Counted from the stretch's first letter, positions 6,996 to 16,266 are shown. The stretch: DNA of 64,000 nucleotides from Algoriphagus sp. (GCF_030694375.1 NZ_JAUXYL010000046.1:62001-126000); one strand, 5' to 3'. Notes: generated by a model from the letters alone, not told the origin. Program-made: numbers and translations.

Positions 6996-9548
6996 ATGAA
7001 GAAGTACACCCTTTCAGTGCTTTTAGCGCTATTCATCACTGCGGCTTTTGCTCAGGATCTGAATTATTATTTGCCCAAAGGTTATACTTACAATCCGGCT
7101 ATTCCCACTCCAAAGCAAGTTTTGGGCTATGAAGTCGGCGAATGGCACGTCACGCACGACCAGCTCGTGATGTATATGAAAGCGGTGGCGGAAGCCTCAG
7201 ACCGTGTGATTTTTGAGGAAACGGGCAGATCTTACGAAAAGCGACCACAGACACTTTTAACCATCACCTCTCCCGGAAATCTCACCAAACTCGATCAAAT
7301 CAAAGCTGACCGAGCCAAACTACGTGATCCCGGAGCTACGGTAAATATCCAAAATATGCCGGTAGTCATGTTTATGGGTTATTCTGTACATGGCAATGAA
7401 CCCAGTGGGGCCAATGCTTCGTTGGTGGCGGCGTATCACTTCGCCGCAGCAAATGAAATCTCAGCAGACCTGGAAAACATCGTCCTCTTGCTCGATCCTG
7501 CGATCAACCCGGATGGGCTCAATCGATTTGCCTCCTGGGTCAATTCCCACAAAGCCTACACCATGAACGGTGATCCAGCTCAGCGGGAACTCAATGAGGC
7601 CTGGCCACGTGGTCGTACCAATCACTATTGGTTTGATCTCAACCGCGATTGGCTACCTGTTCAGCATCCTGAATCAAGAAATCGGGTAAGAGTATTCCAA
7701 AGCTGGCTGCCAAACATCCACTTGGATTTTCATGAAATGGGGACCAACAGTACGTTCTTTTTTCAACCAGGCGTACCGTCAAGGATGCACCCTTTGACTC
7801 CTGCCAAGAATTTTGAACTAACCGAAAAAATCGGGACCTACCATGCTAAAGCCTTGGATCAGATTGGCTCACTTTACTACAATCAGGAAAACTACGATGA
7901 TTTCTACTACGGAAAGGGATCCACCTATCCGGACGTACAGGGTTCGATAGGTATTTTATTTGAGCAAGCAAGCTCCAGAGGTCACCTTCAGGAGAGTGCC
8001 AATGGGATGCTGAGCTTTCCATTCACCATCCGGAATCAGTTTACAGCCAATCTATCATCCTACCAGGCTGCCAAAGAAATGCGAGTGGAGCTGAATCAGT
8101 GGATGAAGGATTTTTACAAAGGAATCAAGACAGAAACAGATGCAGATGCCAACAAGGCTTACATTTTCGGAGCCAAGGACGATGACGCAAGAAGCTTCCA
8201 TTTGGCAGATTTGATCTTGCAGCATGACATCAAAGTCTTTTCCCTTAATGAAAATATCACCATAAACGGTCAGGAATTCAAAAAAGAAAGTTCTTACATC
8301 GTACCTGCCGATCAACCTCAATACCGGTTGATCAAAGCAATGTTTGAGACTCGGACAAGCTTCCAGGACAGCTTGTTTTACGACATTTCTGCCTGGACCT
8401 ATCCAATGGCTTTTGATCTGGATTTCATGGCGCTCAACAGCAAAATCTTAAACCTTGCCAGTGTCAAGCAGGTCAATAAATCCGATTTTGCACTAACTCC
8501 CGGCAAAGTCATCGGCGATGCCGGAGCCTATCAATACGCGCTGGAATGGACAGATTATTACGCTCCAAAAGCAGCATATCAGCTATTGAAAGCTGGATTT
8601 TTGGTGCGCGTATCCAATGCAGAATTCACAACTCCTGAAGGAAAAACCTTTGGACGTGGCACCATTTTGATCGATAAAGGCGAGACGGGCATGGACAGTC
8701 AGGCGTTTTTTGCGAAGCTGAAAGAGGTTGCCCTTTTTGCTCATGTAGACATTCACGCAATCAGCACAGGCTACACAAGTGGGGTAAATATGGGCTCTAC
8801 GTTTATAGCTCCTCTGAAAACCCCACAAATCGCCCTGCTTGTAGATGGTGGAGTGGACAGTGGCGAAGCGGGAGAGATCTGGCATTTACTTGACCAACGA
8901 ATGCATATGCCGGTCACCTTGCTGCCTGTTAGCTCCGTTACTATGACCAACCTGGATCGCTACAACGTGATTTTGATGGCTGATGGTAACTATAATTCTC
9001 TTGGGAAAGTGGGTGCTGAAAAACTGAAAGAATGGACTTCCAAAGGAGGAACAATTGTGGCAAAAGGTGGAGCACTTCGGTTTTTGGCACAAAATGAAAT
9101 AGGAAACTTCACCTTCCGAACAGTAGAGAATCAAGAAAAAGGCTTGCAAAAAAGCTATGCAAACTTCGAAAATGCGACTGGAGCGAAAGGAACTTTCGGG
9201 GCTATTTTCAAGGCAAATCTCGATGTAACCCATCCAATAGGATATGGGTATTCCAAAAAGGAAGTCTATACCTTCAGAAACGATAACTTCTTCATGGAGG
9301 TGTCTCCAAATCCATACGCAAACCCGCTGGTCTATACTGATAAGCCGCTTGCTTCAGGGTACCTTCATCCAAGCAATCTGCCGGGAATCCAAAATGGCAG
9401 CGTAATCCGGATTTCCGGTGTGGGAAGAGGAAGGATTGTGGGGTTTGCAGATAATCCAAACTTCCGGGCGTTTTGGTTTGGCACCAATAAGCTCTTCATG
9501 AATTCAATTTTCTTCGGTCAGGTAATTGACGGAGGCACAGCCCGATAA
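6996..9548 (+). CDS. Exported M14 family zinc carboxypeptidase
   Basis: An 850-residue protein with a signal peptide (cleavage near AFAQD, residue 20). The peptidase M14 zinc site is visible as HGNEPSG (H132, E135), with a further histidine in LDFHEMG near 246. The M14 domain covers about residues 40-360. The long C-terminal part resembles the extension of Bacteroidota M14 proteins of this size, with a glutamine-amidotransferase-like fold suggested by the LLVDGGVDSGEAGEIWHLLD stretch. It should act on peptides outside the inner membrane. A strong hairpin terminator follows, so it is probably monocistronic. Confidence 0.9.
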   Translation: MKKYTLSVLLALFITAAFAQDLNYYLPKGYTYNPAIPTPKQVLGYEVGEWHVTHDQLVMYMKAVAEASDRVIFEETGRSYEKRPQTLLTITSPGNLTKLDQIKADRAKLRDPGATVNIQNMPVVMFMGYSVHGNEPSGANASLVAAYHFAAANEISADLENIVLLLDPAINPDGLNRFASWVNSHKAYTMNGDPAQRELNEAWPRGRTNHYWFDLNRDWLPVQHPESRNRVRVFQSWLPNIHLDFHEMGTNSTFFFQPGVPSRMHPLTPAKNFELTEKIGTYHAKALDQIGSLYYNQENYDDFYYGKGSTYPDVQGSIGILFEQASSRGHLQESANGMLSFPFTIRNQFTANLSSYQAAKEMRVELNQWMKDFYKGIKTETDADANKAYIFGAKDDDARSFHLADLILQHDIKVFSLNENITINGQEFKKESSYIVPADQPQYRLIKAMFETRTSFQDSLFYDISAWTYPMAFDLDFMALNSKILNLASVKQVNKSDFALTPGKVIGDAGAYQYALEWTDYYAPKAAYQLLKAGFLVRVSNAEFTTPEGKTFGRGTILIDKGETGMDSQAFFAKLKEVALFAHVDIHAISTGYTSGVNMGSTFIAPLKTPQIALLVDGGVDSGEAGEIWHLLDQRMHMPVTLLPVSSVTMTNLDRYNVILMADGNYNSLGKVGAEKLKEWTSKGGTIVAKGGALRFLAQNEIGNFTFRTVENQEKGLQKSYANFENATGAKGTFGAIFKANLDVTHPIGYGYSKKEVYTFRNDNFFMEVSPNPYANPLVYTDKPLASGYLHPSNLPGIQNGSVIRISGVGRGRIVGFADNPNFRAFWFGTNKLFMNSIFFGQVIDGGTAR

Positions 9549-9555
9549 ATCATTG

Positions 9556-9588
9556 AAATCCCGGATTTCCCTCCGGGATTTGTTTTTT
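9556..9588 (+). terminator. Rho-independent terminator after the M14 peptidase gene
   Basis: Perfect 10-bp arms AAATCCCGGA and TCCGGGATTT enclose a 6-base loop and are followed by G and six T. It lies 8 bases after the peptidase stop codon. Confidence 0.85.
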
Positions 9589-9641
9589 CCCACTCAAAGA
9601 ATTTATGCACCCATTTCCCCTCCAAATCAGTTTAATCGCAC

Positions 9642-10766
9642 ATGAATAAACCGCTGCGCTTGCTTTCCGGAAGCATTTTAGTTTTTAGCCTGACAACAGG
9701 ATTTTCTGGGGCCCAGGAAATGAGCTTTGAAAATTATAATCCCCCCTCCACGCTTAAAGTCCCCGAAAATCCAAAAATCAGGGCAAAATTTCCTTTCATC
9801 GATATTCACAGCCATCAGGGAGGAATCAACAAAGGAAAAATCGATCAGCTCACATCCGAAATGGATGAAATCAACATGGGTATCATGATCAATTTGAGCG
9901 GTCGAGGGTTTGGTCAGGGGAATTCGAACGCCCAACAGGAATACATCAAAGGCATGATGGATGAGTTTAAAACTCACGCTCCTGGAAGATTTATGGTATT
10001 CACCAATCTTAATTTCAATGGCTTTGGCACCCCTGAATGGACAGCTTTGGCAGTAAAAGAACTCGGGGAAGATGTCAGTGCGGGAGCTGTGGGATTGAAG
10101 ATTTACAAAAGCCTTGGGTTGAATTCCAAGGACAACAGCGGCAAACGCATCCCGGTAGATCATCCTGATCTGGATCCTGTCTGGGCAAAAGCCGGTGAAC
10201 TGGGCATCCCTGTGCTGATCCACTCTGCCGATCCGGCGCAGTTTTGGGAGCCGATGGACTCCACAAACGAACGCTGGCTGGAACTGAAGCTTAACCCAAA
10301 CCGCAAAAGATCAGCAACTGATCCGGCACCGTTTGAGCAAATTATAGACGAACAGCACCGCGTCTTTGCCAAGCATCCCAACACAACCTTCATCAACGCC
10401 CACATGGGCTGGATGGCCAACGACCTCGATGCCGCAGGTGCTCATCTGGACAAATATCCGAATGTGAACTATGAAATTGGAGCAATTATCGCAGAACTGG
10501 GACGCCAGCCAAGGCGTACAAAGGAATTTTTCACCAAATATCAGGACCGTATTCTCTTCGGAAAGGACGCTTACAACAAAGAGGAGTTTTACACTTACTT
10601 CAGGGTGCTGGAGACCGAGGACGAGTATTTTCCTTACTACAAAAAATACCATGCCTACTGGAAAATGTACGGATTGGGTCTGCCTGATGAGGTCCTGAAA
10701 AAAGTGTATTATAAAAACGCATTACGAATCGTGCCTGGACTGGACAAGACCTTATTTCCCGAGTAA
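9642..10766 (+). CDS. Exported amidohydrolase family protein (COG2159-like)
   Basis: A 374-residue protein with an N-terminal signal segment ending near GFSGAQE. The metal-binding motif FIDIHSHQGG near residue 50 and a later IPVLIHSADP (about 190), FINAHMGWM (about 252) and LFGKDAYN (about 308) are the successive ligand strands of a TIM-barrel amidohydrolase. This subgroup contains decarboxylases and lactonases, so the reaction cannot be assigned. The secreted location is unusual for the cytoplasmic members. A small membrane protein gene starts one base after its stop, indicating co-transcription. Confidence 0.88.
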   Translation: MNKPLRLLSGSILVFSLTTGFSGAQEMSFENYNPPSTLKVPENPKIRAKFPFIDIHSHQGGINKGKIDQLTSEMDEINMGIMINLSGRGFGQGNSNAQQEYIKGMMDEFKTHAPGRFMVFTNLNFNGFGTPEWTALAVKELGEDVSAGAVGLKIYKSLGLNSKDNSGKRIPVDHPDLDPVWAKAGELGIPVLIHSADPAQFWEPMDSTNERWLELKLNPNRKRSATDPAPFEQIIDEQHRVFAKHPNTTFINAHMGWMANDLDAAGAHLDKYPNVNYEIGAIIAELGRQPRRTKEFFTKYQDRILFGKDAYNKEEFYTYFRVLETEDEYFPYYKKYHAYWKMYGLGLPDEVLKKVYYKNALRIVPGLDKTLFPE

Positions 10767-10767
10767 A

Positions 10768-10953
10768 ATGAACCGATTGGGGAATGTTTTAATGGGATTG
10801 GGAATTGCCTTGTTTTTCATTGGAATCACCTTTTGGTATTTAAATTGGCCTGATATGTTTCGGGGCAGGATCAGTGGACTGATGATTTTTGGTATTGGTT
10901 TTTTGGTCAGATTTTTTGGAAGAAAGAAAGAAGAAAAGGAAGGCTTGTCGTAA
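10768..10953 (+). CDS. Small two-helix membrane protein, unknown
   Basis: A 61-residue protein. It begins MNRLGNVLMGLGIALFFIG, has two hydrophobic segments (about 6-26 and 36-50), and ends in a charged tail (GRKKEEKEG). I do not recognise a family. The ATG is one base after the stop of the amidohydrolase gene, so translation is probably coupled. No partner is obvious. Confidence 0.65.
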   Translation: MNRLGNVLMGLGIALFFIGITFWYLNWPDMFRGRISGLMIFGIGFLVRFFGRKKEEKEGLS

Positions 10954-11026
10954 ACTAAAAGGAGCCGATTAAAGCTGGTAAATTTGATCGATTTTGACTT
11001 TCGGGTTAAAATCCCGTAATTCTTTT

Positions 11027-11854
11027 ATGTTCAAATCCGTGACATTTTTCAAGTTCAGAAAAGCAAGAATCAAGACTACCCTTAAATTTCTTGCCGCTTT
11101 ATTTGTGATATTAATTGCAACAATTTTTCAAGACTACCTTCAGGCCAGATATAAGTCTTATTCTTTCTATTTTTCTGAGTCGCTGCTTTTTAATCTCTTT
11201 TGGGTTTTGATTCTTCCAGTCACTTTCTTGCTGCGATATACCTTCAGAAAGGCAAGGATCATTCTCAGGATTAACTCCAAATGGGCGGTCAGATCTCTTT
11301 TTGTACTCGTGGCTACGATTCTCCACCTTTTGCTTTTTTCCCTTTTAGTATTCTCAATTTCTGGTTTGTTCTATGATCATACTTTCGGTTTTTGGAGAAA
11401 TCTAGTTTACTCGGTATCCAATGATTTCTACAAGTATCTACTGATTTACACTGCGGTTTCCTTGATTCCTCTGGAAAAACCCACGGATACTAAACTTCAA
11501 ATACCCAGAGAGCATCCTGATTTTTTACTCCTACAGACCGGCAAAAAAACGGAGAAAGTGGCCACCGATTCAATTCTTTACATTTCTTCAGCCACACCAT
11601 ACGTTGAGTTTTTTACAGCTGAAAAAAAATATCTGCAACAGGGTTCGCTTATATCATATTCTAAAAAGCTGGATCCTTCTGTTTTTGTACAAATCCATAA
11701 AACCACTTTGGTAAATGTCCAAAAAGTAAATTCAATCATTTCCCGCGGCAACGGAGATTATGACCTTACACTTTCTAACGGTCCGGAACTGAGACTGAGT
11801 AGAAATTACGTCCACGACTTCCGAAGCAAATTTAATCGTGCTCACTCAGGTTGA
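11027..11854 (+). CDS. Membrane-anchored LytTR DNA-binding regulator
   Basis: A 275-residue protein. Four hydrophobic segments fill roughly residues 20-150. A linker follows, then a LytTR domain at about 170-270 (DSILYISSATPYVEFFTAEKK, ending in the VQIHKTTLVNVQKV and GPELRLSRNYVHDF strands). Such proteins bind direct repeats and regulate transcription while anchored in the membrane. There is no receiver domain and no adjacent histidine kinase. The open frame extends to a TTG at 10994, but the ATG at 11027 gives a more natural N-terminus (MFKSVTFFKFRKARIK), so I chose it. The target genes are unknown. Confidence 0.85.
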   Translation: MFKSVTFFKFRKARIKTTLKFLAALFVILIATIFQDYLQARYKSYSFYFSESLLFNLFWVLILPVTFLLRYTFRKARIILRINSKWAVRSLFVLVATILHLLLFSLLVFSISGLFYDHTFGFWRNLVYSVSNDFYKYLLIYTAVSLIPLEKPTDTKLQIPREHPDFLLLQTGKKTEKVATDSILYISSATPYVEFFTAEKKYLQQGSLISYSKKLDPSVFVQIHKTTLVNVQKVNSIISRGNGDYDLTLSNGPELRLSRNYVHDFRSKFNRAHSG

Positions 11855-11932
11855 TATAGAATTCCCACAGGTCAAACCATCCATTTTGTCGGCCTCCAAT
11901 TCTTTCTTTCAATTTGTAGGAAAAAAAAAGCG

Positions 11933-12556
11933 ATGAACCGAATCCTGAAGAGATGCCTGATCCTCTTTTGTCTTTTCCTGAATTTTAATTGCACGGCTCA
12001 ATCCCGAAAATTAGTCGGCGGAGGCTGTGAAGGTTGCGAAGCGATCTTTGAGTTTGGAGAGAAAAAACTTTCATCCATAGACACACTCCCAGATTTTGAT
12101 AGCACAGAGCCCAAGCTCAAGTTGACAGGAACAGTATTCCATCTGGACGGAAAAACTCCGGCCAGTGGAGTCATACTTTACATCTACCACACCGACCGAA
12201 CAGGCCTCTATCCCAGAACAGGTAATGAAACCGGTTGGGCAAGACGACACGGACATCTCCGAGGTTGGATAAAAACGGATCAAAGTGGGCGCTATACTTT
12301 TTACACCTTCCGCCCGGCGGCTTATCCTGACCGAACAGAGGCGGAACATATACACCTCACAGTCAAAGAACCTGACAAGAATGAGTATTACCTAGATGAT
12401 TTCCTGTTTGAGGATGACCCAATTCTAACTCAGGAAAAACGGACCCTCCTGAGCAATCGCGGAGGTTCGGGAATTGGTATGCCAAAGCCGGAAAACGGAA
12501 TACTCACTTTCCGACGGGACATTATTCTCGGCCTCAATATTCCTAACTATGAATAA
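11933..12556 (+). CDS. Intradiol ring-cleavage dioxygenase-like lipoprotein
   Basis: A 207-residue protein with a lipoprotein-type signal (LCLFLNFNC near residue 20). The core matches the protocatechuate/catechol intradiol dioxygenase fold: LTGTVFHLDGKTPASGVILY, then TDRTGLYP, RGWIKTDQSGRYTF and AEHIHLTVKEPD. Candidate Fe(III) ligands are Tyr in GLYP, Tyr in RPAAYPDR, and His in HGHLRG and HIHL. Exported members of this family in Bacteroidota have no established substrate. Its stop overlaps the start of the YceI gene by 8 bases, so the two are one transcriptional unit. Confidence 0.85.
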   Translation: MNRILKRCLILFCLFLNFNCTAQSRKLVGGGCEGCEAIFEFGEKKLSSIDTLPDFDSTEPKLKLTGTVFHLDGKTPASGVILYIYHTDRTGLYPRTGNETGWARRHGHLRGWIKTDQSGRYTFYTFRPAAYPDRTEAEHIHLTVKEPDKNEYYLDDFLFEDDPILTQEKRTLLSNRGGSGIGMPKPENGILTFRRDIILGLNIPNYE

Positions 12557-13214
12557 GGTTGGGATTTCCATCTTGCTTCTTATCTTATGTTGCTGCGGGG
12601 AAAAGCCTGTATCCGATACTTCAAAAGTGCTTTTCCATGGTGAAAGCAGTCAATCCCAAGTTCAATTAGGTGAGTTGGACACGCTGAATTTAGACTTGCA
12701 GAACTCAAAACTATACTGGAAAGGAACCAAAATGCGGGGAGCCGGAAGCCATGAAGGTGAAGTTCACATCAGTCAGGGATTTATGTTGAAAGACAAAATT
12801 GGTTTGGTTGGAGGCAAATTTGAGGTGGATATGAGGACTATTTCCATCTCGGACATTCCCAAAACCGACCCGATTCCAATTAAAAATCTGACGGAGCATC
12901 TGATGCAGGAGGACTTTTTCGATGTGGATAACTTCCCAAATTCCTATTTTGAAATCACCGAAATTAAGACTCATTCCATTGAAAATCTGGAAGTATCAGG
13001 AAATTTAACCATCCGTGGAATCACTAAAAACATCACCTTCCCAGCCGTTCAAAAAGGTGATTTTATTGTTGCGCAATTTCTATTAGATCGCTTTGAATGG
13101 AATATCGCATACGAAGGGTCATGGACAGACCGAACCCTCGTGGATCGGGATATCCAATTTCGGATTGAATTAATGCTGGTAAATGGTAACTCTTCGGAGG
13201 TGGATATAAGGTAA
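12549..13214 (+). CDS. YceI-family lipoprotein
   Basis: A 221-residue protein. The ATG at 12549 overlaps the 3' end of the dioxygenase-like gene and gives a lipoprotein signal (LLLILCCCGEK). The body is a YceI lipocalin-like domain (LYWKGTKMRGAGSHEGEV, FEVDMRTISISDI, YFEITEI, LTIRGITKNITFP). YceI proteins bind polyprenoid or amphiphilic ligands in the periplasm. Coupling to an intradiol-dioxygenase-like lipoprotein suggests the pair handles an isoprenoid or aromatic lipid at the envelope, which is inference. A longer open frame begins at 12474 but would lie inside the upstream gene. Confidence 0.9.
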   Translation: MNKVGISILLLILCCCGEKPVSDTSKVLFHGESSQSQVQLGELDTLNLDLQNSKLYWKGTKMRGAGSHEGEVHISQGFMLKDKIGLVGGKFEVDMRTISISDIPKTDPIPIKNLTEHLMQEDFFDVDNFPNSYFEITEIKTHSIENLEVSGNLTIRGITKNITFPAVQKGDFIVAQFLLDRFEWNIAYEGSWTDRTLVDRDIQFRIELMLVNGNSSEVDIR

Positions 13215-13234
13215 TTGTGAAGGAGTGGAACTAA

Positions 13235-13251
13235 GATTGTTTTAAACAATC
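13235..13251. terminator. Candidate bidirectional terminator
   Basis: Perfect 8-bp arms GATTGTTT and AAACAATC around a single T, in the 61-base gap between convergent stops of the YceI and quinone oxidoreductase genes. The stem is AT-rich and the loop too tight for all pairs, so activity is uncertain. Confidence 0.4.
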
Positions 13252-13275
13252 ACCACCGATCTTTCTAACTAACGC

Positions 13276-14250
13276 TCATATCACCACTACGCCTTTACCC
13301 AACATTTTCCGATCTAGAATTGCTCTCAATGCCTCGGGCGCTTCTTCAAGACTGTAAGTTCGTCCAATATGCTGCTTGATTTCTCCTTCCTGAATCCAGG
13401 TGACGAGTTGGCGGATATTCTGGAAACTGGTCTTGGACTCTAGTTTAGAAAACTCCCCCCAAAACACCCCTAAAATTGCACAACCTTTTAGCAAAGGCAG
13501 ATTCATGGGGATTTGGGGAATTTCCCCGTTAGCAAAACCCACAACGAGGTAGCGCCCCTTCCAAGCCATGCCTCGGAGAGCGGATTCTGTGAATTTTCCA
13601 CCGACAGGATCATAAACGACATCGACGCCTTTCCCAAGGGTGAGTTCTTTGATGCGGGTTTTGAGATCTTCTGTTTCGTAATTGATGGTGAGTTCGGCTC
13701 CTTTTTCCCTACACAGTACAAGCTTCTCCTCCGAAGAAGCGGCTGCGATGACTTTGGCTCCCATCAACTTCCCAAGTTCAACAGCTGCCAAACCGACTCC
13801 TCCCGCAGCACCCAGCACAAGCAAGGTTTCTCCGGCTTGAAGATTCGCCCGGTCTTTCAGCGCATGGTATGAAGTGCCATAAGTATACAGCGTCGTCGCT
13901 GCCACTTCAGGAGAAAGTCCGGGAGGCAGAGGAAAAACCCGATCGGAATCTACAGCGACTTTTTCCGCGAATCCTCCCCAACCGCAAAGTGCAAGGACGG
14001 GTTGTCCGATCTGAAAATTCTGCACTTGATCACCAAAAGCAATGACCTTTCCGGCGACTTCTCCTCCTGGAGCAAAAGGCAACTCAGGCTTAAACTGATA
14101 CTTGTTTTGGATAATCAGGACATCCGGAAAATTGACCCCGCAGGCTTCCACGGCGATCAGGATTTGATTGGAAGCGAGAATGGGATCAGGAATTTCTTGG
14201 ACAGCTAAAGTTTCAGGCAGGCCAAATTGGGTACAGAGAAGAGCTTTCAT
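13276..14250 (-). CDS. NADPH:quinone oxidoreductase (zinc-less MDR family)
   Basis: A 324-residue medium-chain dehydrogenase/reductase. It has the GroES-like N-terminal domain (PGGEVAGKVIAFGDQV near 60-75) and a Rossmann NADPH site AAGGVGLAAVELGKLMGAKV near 148-167. The structural zinc cysteines of alcohol dehydrogenases are absent, which places it with quinone or enone reductases such as QorA. It would reduce quinones or alpha,beta-unsaturated carbonyls in the cytoplasm. It is divergent from the GxxExxY unit, whose left repeat begins 11 bases upstream of its start codon. Confidence 0.9.
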   Translation of the reverse strand: MKALLCTQFGLPETLAVQEIPDPILASNQILIAVEACGVNFPDVLIIQNKYQFKPELPFAPGGEVAGKVIAFGDQVQNFQIGQPVLALCGWGGFAEKVAVDSDRVFPLPPGLSPEVAATTLYTYGTSYHALKDRANLQAGETLLVLGAAGGVGLAAVELGKLMGAKVIAAASSEEKLVLCREKGAELTINYETEDLKTRIKELTLGKGVDVVYDPVGGKFTESALRGMAWKGRYLVVGFANGEIPQIPMNLPLLKGCAILGVFWGEFSKLESKTSFQNIRQLVTWIQEGEIKQHIGRTYSLEEAPEALRAILDRKMLGKGVVVI

Positions 14251-14260
14251 AATTTTAGGT

Positions 14261-14787
14261 TTGCCACGAAGGCACTAAGACACTAAGGATTATTTAAATT
14301 AAGGTTCAAAGCTTTTAATTACAATGAATTACAGTAAACCTACAGATTTTGAAGAGGAAATTTGGACAGCGGTAGTTCATGCAGCTTTTACCATTCACAA
14401 GGAACTTGGGCCAGGACTTTTGGAAAGGATTTATGAAGTCTGCATGGAGCATGAACTCAAAAAAGCAGGATTTGATGTAAAAAGACAAGTCAACATACCG
14501 ATTTGCTATGACGGATTATGGTTTGATGAAGGACTAAGGCTTGATTTGCTTATAGAAGACCGTGTGGTTGTGGAACTTAAAGCTGTAGATGTGGTAAATC
14601 CTGTTTGGGAAGCACAAATCATCAGTCACCTCAAACTTTCAAAATTAAACCTGGGCTATCTGGTTAATTTTAACGTGCCATTAATCAAAAAAGGAATTCG
14701 GCGTTTTGTCAATACCTGATCTTCCTTGTTCCTTTTTATCTTCGTGGCAATTAAATTCTTCCTTGTGTCTTCGTGCCTTAGTGGCAA
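14261..14787. mobile_element. GxxExxY gene unit bounded by inverted octad repeats
   Basis: A 527-bp unit. At the left (14261-14289) three 8-base words, CACGAAGG, CACTAAGA and CACTAAGG, run in tandem. At the right, two copies of the complementary repeat (14721-14750 and 14758-14787) carry CACTAAGG, CACGAAGA, CACAAGGA when read on the minus strand. All arms share the outer TTGCC edge, so the unit is bounded by imperfect inverted repeats about 29 bp long. The single gene inside encodes a predicted nuclease-fold protein. I infer a mobile or formerly mobile unit. No transposase, target-site duplication or tyrosine nuclease is seen. Confidence 0.6.
14324..14719 (+). CDS. GxxExxY family protein (PD-(D/E)XK-like)
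   Basis: A 131-residue protein with the family signature GLLERIY (G-x-x-E-x-x-Y) near residues 32-38. The PD-(D/E)XK-type residues LDLLIEDRVVVELKAVD near 75-91 provide an Asp, a Glu and a Lys in the expected D...E-x-K order. The family is PDDEXK_3, predicted nuclease fold, with no established function. It lies alone between inverted octad repeats and has no functional link to the quinone reductase and dipeptidase beside it, suggesting it arrived as a unit. Codon use looks similar to neighbours by eye. Confidence 0.9.
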   Translation: MNYSKPTDFEEEIWTAVVHAAFTIHKELGPGLLERIYEVCMEHELKKAGFDVKRQVNIPICYDGLWFDEGLRLDLLIEDRVVVELKAVDVVNPVWEAQIISHLKLSKLNLGYLVNFNVPLIKKGIRRFVNT

Positions 14788-14877
14788 AATTCCCTTTTTT
14801 GCTTAAATCAAAAATTTCTAGGCAAATCATCCCGAAAGGAATAATTTTGAGCTCCTTAGAAATTAAAACCCCAAAAT

Positions 14878-16266
14878 ATGTCAGTATCCGATTTTATCGC
14901 AAATAATAAAGACCGATTTCTCAACGAACTTTTGGACCTCCTGCGAATCCCATCCGTGAGTGCTGATCCCAAATTCAAAAAGGATGTCTTTGCGGCAGCT
15001 CAATTTGTCAAAGAATCGCTGGAAAAAGCAGGTGCCGATGTGGCTGAAATCTGCGAAACGGCAGGCTATCCCATTGTTTACGGCGAAAAAATCATCGATC
15101 CTGCCTTGCCTACTGTCTTGGTCTATGGACACTACGATGTACAGCCGGCCGATCCCTATGAATTATGGGATTCTCCACCCTTCGAACCTGTGATCAAAAA
15201 TACAGCAATTCATCCAGAGGGAGCCATTTTTGCCCGAGGATCAGCGGATGACAAAGGGCAGTTTTACATGCATGTGAAGGCTTTTGAAGCGATGATGACT
15301 TCTGGAGATTTGCCTTGCAATGTAAAATTTATGATTGAAGGTGAGGAGGAAGTCGGCTCGGACAACCTGGACAAATTCGTCCTAGAGAACAAAGAAAAGC
15401 TAAAGGCCGACGTAATCCTGATTTCTGACACACACATGATCAGCATGCAGGATCCTTCCATCACCGTTGGTCTCCGAGGCATGTCCTACATGGAAGTGGA
15501 AGTGACTGGTTCAAATCGGGATCTTCACTCCGGTACTTATGGCGGCGCAGTAGCTAATCCAATCAATGTCCTTTGCAAAATGATCGCATCGATGAAGGAC
15601 GAAAATGAGCACATCACGATTCCCGGCTTTTATGAAAAAGTGCAGGAGCTGACAGAAGCTCAGCGAAACCGACTAAACGAGGCTCCTTTTGACCTTAATG
15701 AATATAAAGAAAAGCTTTCCATAGATGATGTCCATGGGGAAAAAGGCTACACGACCATCGAGCGGGTGGGAATTCGGCCGACCTTAGATGTAAACGGAAT
15801 CTGGGGAGGCTACATTGGGGAAGGTGCTAAAACAGTTTTGCCTTCGAAGGCCTTTGCAAAGATTTCCATGCGACTTGTTCCTGATCAGGATTGGCATGAG
15901 ATCGCAACACTATTCGAAAATCACTTCAAATCAATTGCTCCAAAATCTGTAAAGGTGAAAGTCAAAACCCATCATGGTGGAGCTCCAGCTGTGGTTTCTG
16001 ACAGTTCGGTAGGGTACCAGGCAGCAGAGGCAGCGATGGAGGAGACTTTTGGCAAAAGACCGATTCCGACCCGTGAAGGAGGTTCGATTCCCATTGTAGC
16101 TTTATTTCAAAAGGAATTAGGATCTGATCCCATACTATTTGGCTTTGGATTGGATACAGACGCGCTTCATTCACCAAATGAGCACTATGGTGTCAAAAAT
16201 TATTTTATCGGAATTGAGACTATAGCAGCTTTCTTTAGACATTTCAGAAAGCTGAGCGGCAAGTGA
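14878..16266 (+). CDS. M20 family dipeptidase
   Basis: A 462-residue cytosolic metallopeptidase of the M20/CNDP-like group. Expected zinc ligands and catalytic residues are visible: H85 and D87 in YGHYDVQPAD, D119 region in GSADDKGQ, the EGEEEVGS glutamates near 151-153, and a late His in DTDALHSPNEHYG. A dimerisation domain is inserted at about 200-350. It should hydrolyse dipeptides. No signal peptide is present. It is transcribed alone, 90 bases after the right repeat of the GxxExxY unit. Confidence 0.93.
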   Translation: MSVSDFIANNKDRFLNELLDLLRIPSVSADPKFKKDVFAAAQFVKESLEKAGADVAEICETAGYPIVYGEKIIDPALPTVLVYGHYDVQPADPYELWDSPPFEPVIKNTAIHPEGAIFARGSADDKGQFYMHVKAFEAMMTSGDLPCNVKFMIEGEEEVGSDNLDKFVLENKEKLKADVILISDTHMISMQDPSITVGLRGMSYMEVEVTGSNRDLHSGTYGGAVANPINVLCKMIASMKDENEHITIPGFYEKVQELTEAQRNRLNEAPFDLNEYKEKLSIDDVHGEKGYTTIERVGIRPTLDVNGIWGGYIGEGAKTVLPSKAFAKISMRLVPDQDWHEIATLFENHFKSIAPKSVKVKVKTHHGGAPAVVSDSSVGYQAAEAAMEETFGKRPIPTREGGSIPIVALFQKELGSDPILFGFGLDTDALHSPNEHYGVKNYFIGIETIAAFFRHFRKLSGK

